Source of the DNA: Candidatus Methanophagales archaeon | Lineage (GTDB): Archaea; Halobacteriota; Syntropharchaeia; Alkanophagales; Methanospirareceae | Reading direction: 5' to 3' | Assembly: GCA_021161765.1 (NCBI GenBank) | Contig: JAGGZZ010000028.1 | Location: 1-19,961, forward strand | Length of the DNA stretch: 19,961 nt | Shown here: positions 1 through 6,857 of the stretch, piece after piece | How the letters are laid out: the number at the start of each line of letters is the position of its first letter | Numbering within the stretch: position 1 is the stretch's first letter | Notes under the pieces: generated by a model | Databases searched by the model: none | What the model was told of the DNA's origin: nothing | Seen by the model: the letters and a program-made list of their open reading frames with translations, nothing else | Position numbers and translations under genes: made by a program

Positions 1-2
1 AC

Positions 3-2507
3 AACACGCTCACGAACAACAACGCATCGAACAATGAAATCGGCATCTTTTTGCAGAGCTATTCGAGCCACAACACGCTCGCTAACAACACCGCTAACTC
101 GAACATAGTGCACGGCATCTGCTTGGAGTCTTCGAGCAACAACAATCTCACGAACAACACTGCTAACAACAACAACTACGGCATCATCTTGTCTACTTCG
201 AGCAACAGCACTCTTAAAAACAACACCGCCTCAAACAACATCAATTACGACTTCTATTCATCCCAAAAGTCGCATAACAACACTGTCAAAGGCCTCACGA
301 TTAGCAGCATAGCAAGCTACCCAACAACAATTTCTTTTACCTACGACAATGGAATAAAGATAAAAGGTGTGAAGACCGCTCCTTCTAACCCGGATGGAAA
401 GCTGAACGTTGGCAAATACGTGAATGCGACGAACGTGACTGCAAATTCATGGCTATTTTTGAACGTGAGCTATACGGATGCAGATTTAGGCACCGTTGAC
501 GAAGATAGTTTAAGAATGTGGAAGTATAACTTTTACGGGAGCTGGACGGAAGTTCCACCGCCAAATGGAGTTAATACCGTTGAAAAATATGTTTATGCGA
601 ACATCACATCTTTCAGCATATTTGCACCGCTAAGTGAGAAGGCAGCACTAACGCTGGGAAATATTACCAATATAACACAGGATTGGGGAATAGACTTCCG
701 GGTGAATCATTCCGTAACGGCGAAGAACGCGACTGCGTACAACGTCACGCTGAACTATTCTTATTGGCTTACGAATACGACATGGTCAAGCATAATCAAA
801 GACAGCATGAAATGGCAGAACCAATCAATGGGTAATAACACGGTTGCAAACAACTCTATTGAGGTATTCGCGAATGCAACCGATGCGAACAATGCTTCTG
901 GAACCTTCTGGATAAATATCACGAAGCGTGACATCGGAATTGTTGCGAGTCCAGAAGCCACACAAACCATTGACCCCGATGAGATTTTCTGGATAAATGG
1001 GAGTGGAAAAGACGAATACGGGGATGAACTCATAGGGAAAGCTGATTTGGTAAGAGAAGGGATTATCGTTGAAACAAAGGATATAACGAGTGGAAACGGA
1101 AACGCGAACTTCAGCAGGACTGAACCTTTAGCAGGCTCTTTCAACTTCTCCATTCGATTCTATAACCTCTCTCATTATAACAATGCAACAACATCAAATT
1201 CCACGATAACTGTGAGAGGGCCGACACTCGAACTTGGAAATGTCTCCAACATAACTGAACACTGGGGCAGGGACTTCAACCTGAACCATTCGTTTTCGGT
1301 AACGCATGCGAATGCGAGCAACGTTAACGTGAGCTATAACGTGTCGTGGATTTCAAACTGCTCACTGGGAACGGTGAACAGGGGCGAGAAGAAATGGTGC
1401 AACCAAACAGTTTCTAACTCCACGGTGCAGAACGTCACCGTAAAAGTGAATGCGAATTCGACAAACGTTTCTGCGGTTAACGACAGCGAAACGTTCTGGA
1501 TAAACATCACGCGGAGAGACATCGAAATTATTGCGAATCCTGCTGGAGAACAAACCGTTGACCCCGATGACACATTCTGGATAAACGCGACAGCAAAAGA
1601 CGAATACGATGATGAACTAACAGGAAAAGCAGATTTAATCAGAGAAGGAATTAGCGTTGAAACAAAGGATATAACGAGTGGGAATGCGAACTTCAGCAGG
1701 AGCGAGCCTTTAGCTGGTACTTTCAACTTTTCCATTCGGTTCTATAACCTCACGCATTATAACAATGCAACTACGTCTAACTCATCGGTAACTGTCATTA
1801 TACCTGTGAACATCACCACCTACGCACCGGAATCGCCCGTTAACGACACCGTCTGCAATTGGAGAACGTTTAACGTAACTGTTAATCAAACGGTAAACAT
1901 GAGCTGGTATCTGAATGGAACAGCGCAAATTTCTAAGAATGAAAGCGTAACGGAAGCTAATTACACCTTCCATGCACAGTACGTCGGCGTGCATAATGTT
2001 TCTGCTGTCGCCGAGAATGCAAATGGAACCGATATGCAGGCATGGGACTGGAATGTGACGGCAGCACCAACAGTGGCTCCGAATATTACTTCTTTCGCTC
2101 CTTCTTCGCCTGTAAGCGATACAGAAGGTGCAACGAGGACTTTCAACATCACGATAGACCAAACAGTGAACGTGAGCTGGCAGATAAATGGGACAGAGGT
2201 ATTCAATCAAACTGGAGTAATTGAATCCGCATACACGAACACCAGTGCTGCTGTTGGAACCTGGAATGTCTCTGCAATTGCCACAAATGCAAATGGAACG
2301 GATATACAAACATGGACCTGGAACGTATGGATGCTCGGCGACCTTAATCATAACGATAGGATAGATACCGGCGATGCGACACTTGTCTTGAGAATGATTG
2401 TTGGTCTCACACATGTGGATTATCTCGGTGATATGAATGGTAATGGCAGGATAGACACTGGTGACGCGACGATAATACTGAGGATAATCGTTGGGCTGCC
2501 AGTATAG
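3..2507 (+). CDS. Dockerin-bearing extracellular beta-helix/repeat protein (5' partial)
   Basis: The frame is open to the left edge, so the gene is truncated and its signal peptide lies outside; the first in-window start-like codon (TTG at 51) is not the real start. Numbering from 51, residues 1-88 are Asn-rich repeats of the type NTLxNNTAxNN..GIxL, as in NosD/periplasmic copper-binding right-handed beta-helices. Residues ~90-196 resemble the domain that follows such helices in archaeal surface proteins. Two ~190-residue repeats follow (200-388 and 393-583), then two ~85-residue Ig/PKD-like repeats (586-670, 677-759). A two-copy dockerin type I ends the protein (762-817), with GDLNHNDRIDTGDA and GDMNGNGRIDTGDA calcium loops. 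N-x-S/T sequons are very frequent, so heavy N-glycosylation outside the cell is likely. The dockerin implies attachment to a cohesin-bearing partner encoded elsewhere. Architecture is seen in sequence; the exact role (adhesin, scaffold cargo) is unknown. Confidence 0.88.
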   Translation, partial: NTLTNNNASNNEIGIFLQSYSSHNTLANNTANSNIVHGICLESSSNNNLTNNTANNNNYGIILSTSSNSTLKNNTASNNINYDFYSSQKSHNNTVKGLTISSIASYPTTISFTYDNGIKIKGVKTAPSNPDGKLNVGKYVNATNVTANSWLFLNVSYTDADLGTVDEDSLRMWKYNFYGSWTEVPPPNGVNTVEKYVYANITSFSIFAPLSEKAALTLGNITNITQDWGIDFRVNHSVTAKNATAYNVTLNYSYWLTNTTWSSIIKDSMKWQNQSMGNNTVANNSIEVFANATDANNASGTFWINITKRDIGIVASPEATQTIDPDEIFWINGSGKDEYGDELIGKADLVREGIIVETKDITSGNGNANFSRTEPLAGSFNFSIRFYNLSHYNNATTSNSTITVRGPTLELGNVSNITEHWGRDFNLNHSFSVTHANASNVNVSYNVSWISNCSLGTVNRGEKKWCNQTVSNSTVQNVTVKVNANSTNVSAVNDSETFWINITRRDIEIIANPAGEQTVDPDDTFWINATAKDEYDDELTGKADLIREGISVETKDITSGNANFSRSEPLAGTFNFSIRFYNLTHYNNATTSNSSVTVIIPVNITTYAPESPVNDTVCNWRTFNVTVNQTVNMSWYLNGTAQISKNESVTEANYTFHAQYVGVHNVSAVAENANGTDMQAWDWNVTAAPTVAPNITSFAPSSPVSDTEGATRTFNITIDQTVNVSWQINGTEVFNQTGVIESAYTNTSAAVGTWNVSAIATNANGTDIQTWTWNVWMLGDLNHNDRIDTGDATLVLRMIVGLTHVDYLGDMNGNGRIDTGDATIILRIIVGLPV
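648..1799 (+). repeat. Two tandem ~190-codon repeats within the dockerin protein gene
   Basis: Unit 1 is 648-1214 and unit 2 is 1227-1799. Both open with L-x-LGN-(I/V)-(T/S)-NIT..WG-x-DF, share FWINIT-(K/R)-RDI and ATSPEA/NPAGE-type linkers to DPD, and close with FNFSIRFYNL..HYNNATTSN. A 26-base stretch is identical between 1068-1093 and 1656-1681. They are intragenic duplications of an extracellular beta-sandwich-like unit. Confidence 0.9.
1806..2327 (+). repeat. Two Ig/PKD-like repeat units preceding the dockerin
   Basis: Unit 1 (1806-2060) and unit 2 (2079-2327) share NIT.(Y/F)AP.SPV.DT, RTFN(V/I)T, QTVN(M/V)SW..NGT, NVSA.A.NANGTD.Q.W.WNV. This type of unit is common as a stalk in archaeal surface proteins. 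The dockerin follows directly. Confidence 0.85.
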
Positions 2508-2550
2508 TATAGGAGAAGCAAGAAAAGAGAGGGCTTTGTTAAACCTTTGG

Positions 2551-2568
2551 TTTATATCTCTAGGAGGT
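2551..2568 (+). promoter_or_regulatory. TATA-like box and Shine-Dalgarno before ubiX
   Basis: The sequence tttatatc (2551-2558) resembles an archaeal TATA box and is followed by a strong Shine-Dalgarno aggaggt (2562-2568), 7 nt before the GTG. TATA spacing to a transcript that includes the Shine-Dalgarno is too short, so the ribosome site is firm but the promoter assignment is weak. Confidence 0.4.
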
Positions 2569-2575
2569 TTGTACG

Positions 2576-3157
2576 GTGAAAATAGTAGTGGGCATAACAG
2601 GAGCAAGTGGAGTCATATACGGAATAAGACTGTTAGAAGTGCTAAAAGAGCGAAACATTACCGATACACATCTCATTGTATCCGAGCCCGCAAAAAAAAT
2701 AATCGCTATCGAAACCGAATACGAACTCGATGAAGTATATGCGCTTGCTTCTCACGTGTACGACAATTCCGACTTCACAACAGCACTGAGTAGCGGCTCC
2801 GTGCGGTATGATGGAGCGATAATAGCACCTTGTAGTATGAAGACGCTGGGCTCTATTGCATCGGGCATATCCACCACGCTGGTCGCGAGAGTAGCCGAAA
2901 TATGCTTAAAGGAGAGTCGAAGATTGGTGATTATTCCACGGGAAACGCCACTCAGTCTTATTCATCTTGCGAATATGGTTACGGTAAAGAAAGCAGGTGC
3001 TATTATGCTGCCCGCATCGCCGGCATTTTACCACGAGCCAAAAACCGTGCTCGATATGGTTGATTTTATCGTGGCACGCGCACTTGACGTTTTCGGGATT
3101 GAACTCGGTGCTGGAAAGCAGGAGTACAATCTAATAAAGCGGTGGAAAGCGACATAA
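2576..3157 (+). CDS. ubiX: Flavin prenyltransferase UbiX/Pad1 family
   Basis: The 193-residue protein matches the family's usual length. It should transfer a dimethylallyl group to reduced FMN to make prenylated FMN, the cofactor of UbiD-type decarboxylases. Visible motifs are the FMN-binding GITGASG near residues 6-12, SSGS at 72-75, DGAIIAPCSMKTLGSIASG at about 79-97, PRETPLSLIHL at 121-131 and AGAIMLPASPAFY near 140-152. The GTG start at 2576 is supported by the Shine-Dalgarno sequence aggaggt at 2562-2568; no earlier Met precedes the conserved core. No ubiD gene lies in the window, so the client enzyme is elsewhere. In archaea prenyl-FMN decarboxylases serve quinone or aromatic metabolism, and one acts in the modified mevalonate pathway (anhydromevalonate phosphate decarboxylase). 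The latter would link it to isoprenoid synthesis and the nearby cis-prenyltransferase-like gene, but that link is inference. Confidence 0.93.
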   Translation: MKIVVGITGASGVIYGIRLLEVLKERNITDTHLIVSEPAKKIIAIETEYELDEVYALASHVYDNSDFTTALSSGSVRYDGAIIAPCSMKTLGSIASGISTTLVARVAEICLKESRRLVIIPRETPLSLIHLANMVTVKKAGAIMLPASPAFYHEPKTVLDMVDFIVARALDVFGIELGAGKQEYNLIKRWKAT

Positions 3158-3160
3158 ACA

Positions 3161-3280
3161 AATTATAGACACAGATTAACGCAGATTAACACAGATGAAA
3201 AGAATCAACAAACACGGACGGTTAAACTAAAATATATCTGCGTAAATCAGTGTAAATCTGTGTCTCAAATAAAAAATACT
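3161..3280 (+). repeat. Inverted-repeat element, family A copy 1 (subtype I)
   Basis: The left arm (about 3165-3197) reads tagacacagattaacgcag and on to acagat; the right arm (3236-3270) is its near reverse complement, ending gtgtctcaaat. Each arm is built from the 10-base word acagattaac repeated two to three times. The loop (3198-3235) contains ggttaaactaaaat, shared with the copy at 8223. The element fills the gap between ubiX and tRNA-Ser. Confidence 0.88.
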
Positions 3281-3325
3281 ATAATATAGTTTATCTACAT
3301 ACATTAAATAATGTGGACACGGTCG

Positions 3326-3411
3326 GTCGGGATAGCCAAGAGGTCTAAGGCGGTAGGTTGCTAACCTACTTCCCCTTATGGGGAGCGAGGGTTCGAATCC
3401 CTCTCCCGGCG
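3326..3411 (+). tRNA. tRNA-Ser (anticodon GCT)
   Basis: The acceptor stem GTCGGGA (3326-3332) pairs with TCCCGGC (3404-3410), with one G-U pair. The D stem is GCC/GGC, and the anticodon stem GTAGG/CCTAC encloses loop TTGCTAA with anticodon GCT at 3360-3362. A long variable arm (TCCCC-TTAT-GGGGA) marks a class II tRNA. The T arm is GAGGG-TTCGAAT-CCCTC. The unpaired base after the acceptor stem is G (3411), the serine discriminator. CCA is not encoded. It reads AGC/AGU codons. Confidence 0.97.
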
Positions 3412-3420
3412 CTATTAGCT

Positions 3421-4149
3421 ATGCTATTTATGTTAGACCCTATCGTGTACGTCTATGAGAAGATATTGAAAAAAGGAATACGAAATTCCTCTATCCCCGT
3501 GAATCACGTTCTCCTTGTGCTAGATGAATCTGACCTTCTTTCCGATACTACAGGAACAGGAATGGAACAACTGAGGCAGTTCATAAATTGGTGCTATGCC
3601 CTGAAGATAAAGATTATAAGTGTTTACATCGGCGTTATCCGCGATGGAGTGGACAAGAACGTGTTAGAAAAAGCATACGCGCACCTCACGGAGAGCATAA
3701 CAAGGATGCTGAGTAAAGAAAAAGCTTCTGTCACAATATATACGGACGGACCGGAACCGGAACCCGCATATAAGAAATCCGTAGAGGGTGCTGGTGCAGA
3801 TAGCGAGGGCGAGATGCGGAACAAAGGAAGGGAAATAAATATTTCTATCGGGTTGGGCGGGAGAAGCGAGCTGACAAAGGCGATAAAGGAGATTGTAAAG
3901 AAGGTAAAAGCAGGGGAAATAGAGCCCGAAGAGATAGATGAGGAGCTGATAGAATCGGAGTTGATCTTCAAGTCCGACCCCGACCTCGTTATCAGGTCGG
4001 GCACAACGCGTTTAACCGATTTCTTGATTTGGCAATCGGTGTACAGCGAATTTTATTTCACGGACATTAATTGGTGGAAATTCCGGAAGATAGACCTGCT
4101 TCGTGCTGTACGCGATTTTCAGTTACGCAAAAGAAGATTTGGACGGTGA
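3421..4149 (+). CDS. Divergent cis-prenyltransferase (UppS-like) homologue, probably non-catalytic subunit
   Basis: The 242-residue protein has the length and C-terminal half of undecaprenyl/cis-prenyl diphosphate synthases: GGRSEL near 146-151, DPDLVIRSG at 186-194, FLIWQSVYSEFYFTD at 201-215, RKIDLLRAVRDFQ near 222-234 and a terminal RRFGR with an RxG motif. The catalytic N-terminal motif is degenerate: the usual DGNRRWA is replaced by LDESDLL around D35, and the FSxENW motif and the glutamate of RxSGExR are missing. This pattern resembles the regulatory subunits of heteromeric cis-prenyltransferases (eukaryotic NgBR/Nus1), and I recall a similar two-subunit enzyme in Methanosarcina. A role in making glycosyl-carrier polyprenol lipid with an active partner elsewhere is inferred. 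I chose the ATG at 3421 because any upstream start would lie inside tRNA-Ser; ATG 3430 is an alternative. No Shine-Dalgarno is visible. Confidence 0.85.
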   Translation: MLFMLDPIVYVYEKILKKGIRNSSIPVNHVLLVLDESDLLSDTTGTGMEQLRQFINWCYALKIKIISVYIGVIRDGVDKNVLEKAYAHLTESITRMLSKEKASVTIYTDGPEPEPAYKKSVEGAGADSEGEMRNKGREINISIGLGGRSELTKAIKEIVKKVKAGEIEPEEIDEELIESELIFKSDPDLVIRSGTTRLTDFLIWQSVYSEFYFTDINWWKFRKIDLLRAVRDFQLRKRRFGR

Positions 4150-4180
4150 GTAAGAGGAATATGGTTAATAAAGAGCGGAA

Positions 4181-4356
4181 AATCCTAAATCCTAATTTCT
4201 AAACTCTAAACAATTTCAAAATCCTAAATCCGAATATCCAAACAGCTACACGATCCAACGAGCCACTAAGATGCTGTAAAGGGCTTAGTTTTGAATTTGG
4301 ATTTTTGGTTATTTGGATTTATTTAGGATTTAGGATTTCGTGTTTAGGATTTTCGT
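4181..4356. repeat. Long imperfect inverted repeat of aatcctaaatcc words (family B)
   Basis: The left arm (4181-4240) is rich in aatcctaaatcc and the right arm (4290-4354) in ggatttaggatt, so the two can pair imperfectly across a ~50-base spacer. It lies between two convergent genes and reaches close to the minus-strand stop codon (4370-4372). It may act as a bidirectional transcription terminator, or it may be a degenerate mobile repeat. Confidence 0.75.
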
Positions 4357-4369
4357 CTACAAAATACAA

Positions 4370-5164
4370 TCAGAGATTGAGAAAGTGCATTTTCCTCGCC
4401 CATACGCTTACCGCTTTTCTTGCCTGTTCTGGATTAGCAAAGTTAGCCTCTATGGCGTCGTCATCTCCGGGATCCCCTATAAAAGGGTCTATTGTTCCCT
4501 TCTCTACATCCGCCACCCATATCATTGCGGCACCCGCGTCATGCTCGCGGAAGAACGAGATAAAAGGAGCAGGCGTCTTCTCTGTTGGAACAACAATTAC
4601 GTTTTCGTTTTCCTGCTCATACTTCGCTTCTGAGTTCTCCATTTCATCTACAAACTGAGGAACAAATGTTATAGACGGGAAAATAAAGATGTGCTTGCTT
4701 CTATACTTGTTTTTATTTTTCACTGCTATCATCTCGATATGGTCATTTTTGGACTCCGTGTTTTCTACCTGATACCCGCATCGTTCCATGAAATCCTTCA
4801 CCACACGCGTTAGCGCACCCGGGGGGCTCCGTATCCTTGCCCAGCGCAAAAAAGCATCCTCCAGCTCATTACTCATGTATCTGTGCGTGGGCACGCAGTA
4901 AAACACCTCGCCTTGATAATTTATCCGTGTATGCATGTCAGGAGAAAAAAGAGAGAACATTTCGTTACTTGTTATGCTTTCAAAAATCACGTCTTCTAAA
5001 GTTCCGTTCAATTTCGTCTCCAGATCGGCTCTTTCGGCATCGGTGAGCAGCGATTTTATACTTTCGCGTATCTTCAAAACGAGCTCGCCTTCGGATATTA
5101 CGTTGTACGCCGACAAATAAGCGGCGAGTTCGTCAAACACCTTCAATAAAGCGTCGTATGCCAT
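4370..5164 (-). CDS. Conserved-looking protein of unknown function
   Basis: I do not recognise this 264-residue soluble protein. It has no signal peptide or membrane segment. Residues 1-60 are helical and charged. Residues ~118-228 alternate helix and strand (HIEMIAVKN, KHIFIFPSI, ENVIVVPT, AAMIWVADV), suggesting an alpha/beta fold; a degenerate restriction-endonuclease-like fold is possible but I see no clear PD-(D/E)xK set. Residues 231-236 are the acidic run DPGDDD. The ATG at 5164 is well supported by the Shine-Dalgarno ggagga (minus strand, 5176-5171), 6 nt upstream. Codon use resembles its neighbours, which argues for a real gene. It is transcribed divergently from the aminotransferase and convergently with the cis-prenyltransferase homologue. 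Confidence 0.8.
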   Translation of the reverse strand: MAYDALLKVFDELAAYLSAYNVISEGELVLKIRESIKSLLTDAERADLETKLNGTLEDVIFESITSNEMFSLFSPDMHTRINYQGEVFYCVPTHRYMSNELEDAFLRWARIRSPPGALTRVVKDFMERCGYQVENTESKNDHIEMIAVKNKNKYRSKHIFIFPSITFVPQFVDEMENSEAKYEQENENVIVVPTEKTPAPFISFFREHDAGAAMIWVADVEKGTIDPFIGDPGDDDAIEANFANPEQARKAVSVWARKMHFLNL

Positions 5165-5207
5165 TTCATATCCTCCGTGGTTATCATTAATATCATATTA
5201 AGGGTAG

Positions 5208-5217
5208 AAAATATAAA
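5208..5217 (-). promoter_or_regulatory. Candidate TATA box for the minus-strand unknown gene
   Basis: On the minus strand this reads tttatatttt, about 45 bases before the ATG at 5164. A start ~25 bases downstream would leave a ~20-base leader that contains the ggagga ribosome site. On the plus strand the same bases are too close to the ATG at 5227 to serve the aminotransferase well. Confidence 0.4.
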
Positions 5218-5226
5218 CACAGAAAA

Positions 5227-6357
5227 ATGGTCGAGAAATTTGCACATCGTATCACAGGCATAGATATTTCAGGCATAAGGAAAGCATTCGAAACCGCATC
5301 TGGCAAGTTCTTCAACCTGGGTCTCGGTGAACCCGACTTCGATACACCGGCGCATGTAAAGGAAGCCGCTATACGAGCACTTAACGCTGGATTTACCTCT
5401 TATACCTCTAATAAAGGCGTTGAGGAACTGAGAGCGGCGATATGCGACAAGTTCAAACGAGATAACGATTTTTCCGCTAGCCCTGAAGAGATAATCGTTA
5501 CGTCCGGTGCGAGCGAAGCGTTACATATAGCACTCCTTGCCGTTGTAGAAAGAGGAGATGAGGTGCTGATACCAAATCCCGGGTTCGTTTCGTTCGCACC
5601 ACTAACGAAATTAGCAGAAGCGAAGCCAGTCGGTGTCCCGCTAAGCGAAAGCGAAGACTTCACGGTGCCCGCTGAAGCAATAAAGGAAAAAATCACGCCA
5701 AAAACAAAAGCGCTCATAATAAATTCCCCTGCTAATCCCACGGGTGCGGTGGAATCGGAGGAGAACATAAAAGCACTCGTTGACGTCGCCCACGACCACC
5801 ACATAACCATCATTTCCGATGAGGTTTATGAGCATCTTATTTACGATGGCTTGAAGCACACAAGCCCCGCGAGATTCGCTGACGCGGGGGTCATCACGGT
5901 GAATGCGGTCTCAAAGACCTACGCAATGACCGGATTCAGACTGGGTTATCTTGCTGCTCGTAAAGAATACGTAGAGCAAATGCTGAAAATCCATCAGTAT
6001 ATCCAGGCGTGTGCATCTTCTATTTCGCAACATGCCGCATTGGCTGCTATTTCGGGTCCACAAGACGGTGTAGCAGAGATGAGAAGCGAGTTCAAAAGAA
6101 GACGCGATTTTGCCGTTGATGCTCTTCACGATATGGAGATGACGTTCTACACGCCAAAAGGAGCTTTTTATATCTTCCCTCGTGTAGGTGATGAGCAAGA
6201 ATTTGTAGATACGTTAAAGCAGAGAGGGGTAATAGTCACACCAGGGTCGGCATTTGGAACTATGGGTAAGAATCACGTGAGAATATCGTATGCTGCGAGT
6301 TTTGATGATTTAAAGCGAGCTTTTGCAATAATGAAAGAGGTAGTGAGCACTATCTAA
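5227..6357 (+). CDS. Class I/II PLP aminotransferase, aspartate aminotransferase family
   Basis: The 376-residue protein is a full-length fold-type I aminotransferase. Visible signatures are LGLGEPDF at 31-38, the YTSNKGVEELR segment near 59-69, VTSGASEAL at 91-99, SPANPTG at 167-173 (N170 contacts PLP), DEVYEHLIYD at 198-207 (D198 pairs with the PLP ring nitrogen, Y201), SKTYAMTGFRLGY at 229-241 with the Schiff-base lysine K230, and R352 in HVRISYA as the likely substrate-carboxylate arginine. It should transfer amino groups between an amino acid such as aspartate and 2-oxoglutarate in the cytoplasm. Archaeal members of this subfamily also act on aromatic or branched substrates, so specificity is not settled and I give no symbol. 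No Met lies between the ATG at 5227 and the conserved core. No good ribosome site precedes it, so a leaderless or short-leader message is possible. Confidence 0.93.
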   Translation: MVEKFAHRITGIDISGIRKAFETASGKFFNLGLGEPDFDTPAHVKEAAIRALNAGFTSYTSNKGVEELRAAICDKFKRDNDFSASPEEIIVTSGASEALHIALLAVVERGDEVLIPNPGFVSFAPLTKLAEAKPVGVPLSESEDFTVPAEAIKEKITPKTKALIINSPANPTGAVESEENIKALVDVAHDHHITIISDEVYEHLIYDGLKHTSPARFADAGVITVNAVSKTYAMTGFRLGYLAARKEYVEQMLKIHQYIQACASSISQHAALAAISGPQDGVAEMRSEFKRRRDFAVDALHDMEMTFYTPKGAFYIFPRVGDEQEFVDTLKQRGVIVTPGSAFGTMGKNHVRISYAASFDDLKRAFAIMKEVVSTI

Positions 6358-6369
6358 AAATATAGGGAT

Positions 6370-6478
6370 TTATCACCGCGGAGAGCGCCGAGACCCCCCG
6401 AGTTTTAAGACTGTTTCAATCTTTGCTCAGTTTTTTCTGGTGCCTCTGCGTTCTCTGTGTGCTCTGCGGTGAAATTTA
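6370..6478. repeat. Imperfect inverted repeat with caccgcggagag / ctctgcggtg ends (family C)
   Basis: The left arm (6371-6392, tatcaccgcggagagcgccg) pairs imperfectly with the right arm (6440-6475, containing gcgttctctgtgtgctctgc and ggtgaaattta). It lies between two convergent genes and carries a T-run (tttttt, 6431-6436), so it may help termination. Words of this type (accgcagag) recur as intergenic repeats in many genomes; the origin of this copy is unknown. Confidence 0.75.
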
Positions 6479-6514
6479 AGGATATATATACCCCCATTGG
6501 CTATTGGCTATTCC

Positions 6515-6847
6515 CTATTCCCCAAGTCCTTTATAAGGCCGTCTCATCTGCTTACCGCATCTCAGGCAAGTTGTCGTGATGTAATCGCCTCGGAGGCGAA
6601 TGCGTGCATTCTCACCCGGGACTAAGAAGGCATAACAGCCTTTACAAATCCGAATCTTTAACTGATGTGGTATTTGCACCCTATACCGCATCCCGATTTT
6701 TCGTGCAAGCTGCACGTATCTATCACCCCTCCTGCTTCTCCCTTTTATCTTATTTTCTCTCGCATCGGCTTCTGCGAGTTCGAACAGCCGCTCTATCCGC
6801 TGTAAGGCAATGTCTTCTATTCTTCCTTTTCTCCTCCTTTTCTTCAT
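6515..6847 (-). CDS. rnp4: Ribonuclease P protein component 4 (Rpr2/Rpp21 family)
   Basis: The 110-residue protein is one of the archaeal RNase P proteins that assist the catalytic RNA in trimming tRNA 5' leaders; with Rpp29 it supports the specificity domain. Numbering from a GTG eight codons upstream, the N-terminal helices IALQRIERLFELAEADA (21-37) and YVQLARKIGMRYRV (52-65) and the zinc ribbon C76-x2-C79 with C102-x2-C105 are all present, as is the family phrase CYAFLVPGENARIRLRG. I prefer the ATG at 6847 (MKKRRRKG) because the upstream GTG at 6871 falls in the arm of a family A repeat and its eight codons are repeat sequence. It is the only gene in its minus-strand unit. There is no clear Shine-Dalgarno. 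Its tRNA substrates include the two tRNAs in this window. Confidence 0.93.
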   Translation of the reverse strand: MKKRRRKGRIEDIALQRIERLFELAEADARENKIKGRSRRGDRYVQLARKIGMRYRVQIPHQLKIRICKGCYAFLVPGENARIRLRGDYITTTCLRCGKQMRRPYKGLGE

Positions 6848-6857
6848 AAGTTCAAAA

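Noticed and set aside
1334..1735. Minus-strand open frames in the dockerin gene (also 761-1153)
   Set aside because: Two similar antisense frames arise because the sense gene is itself a duplicated repeat; they are not genes.
3166..3200. Possible CRISPR array from the periodic acagattaac word
   Set aside because: The period is only ~10 bases with no spacers, and the arms form an inverted repeat.
3358..3420. Upstream TTG extension of the cis-prenyltransferase homologue
   Set aside because: It starts inside the anticodon loop of tRNA-Ser and encodes tRNA sequence.
4181..4356. Telomere-like taggattt repeats
   Set aside because: The window is internal chromosome with inverted, irregular words; archaea of this type have circular chromosomes.
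4305..4658. Plus-strand frames of 97-117 codons over the repeat and the unknown minus gene
   Set aside because: They begin in repeat sequence and run antisense to a gene with a good ribosome site.
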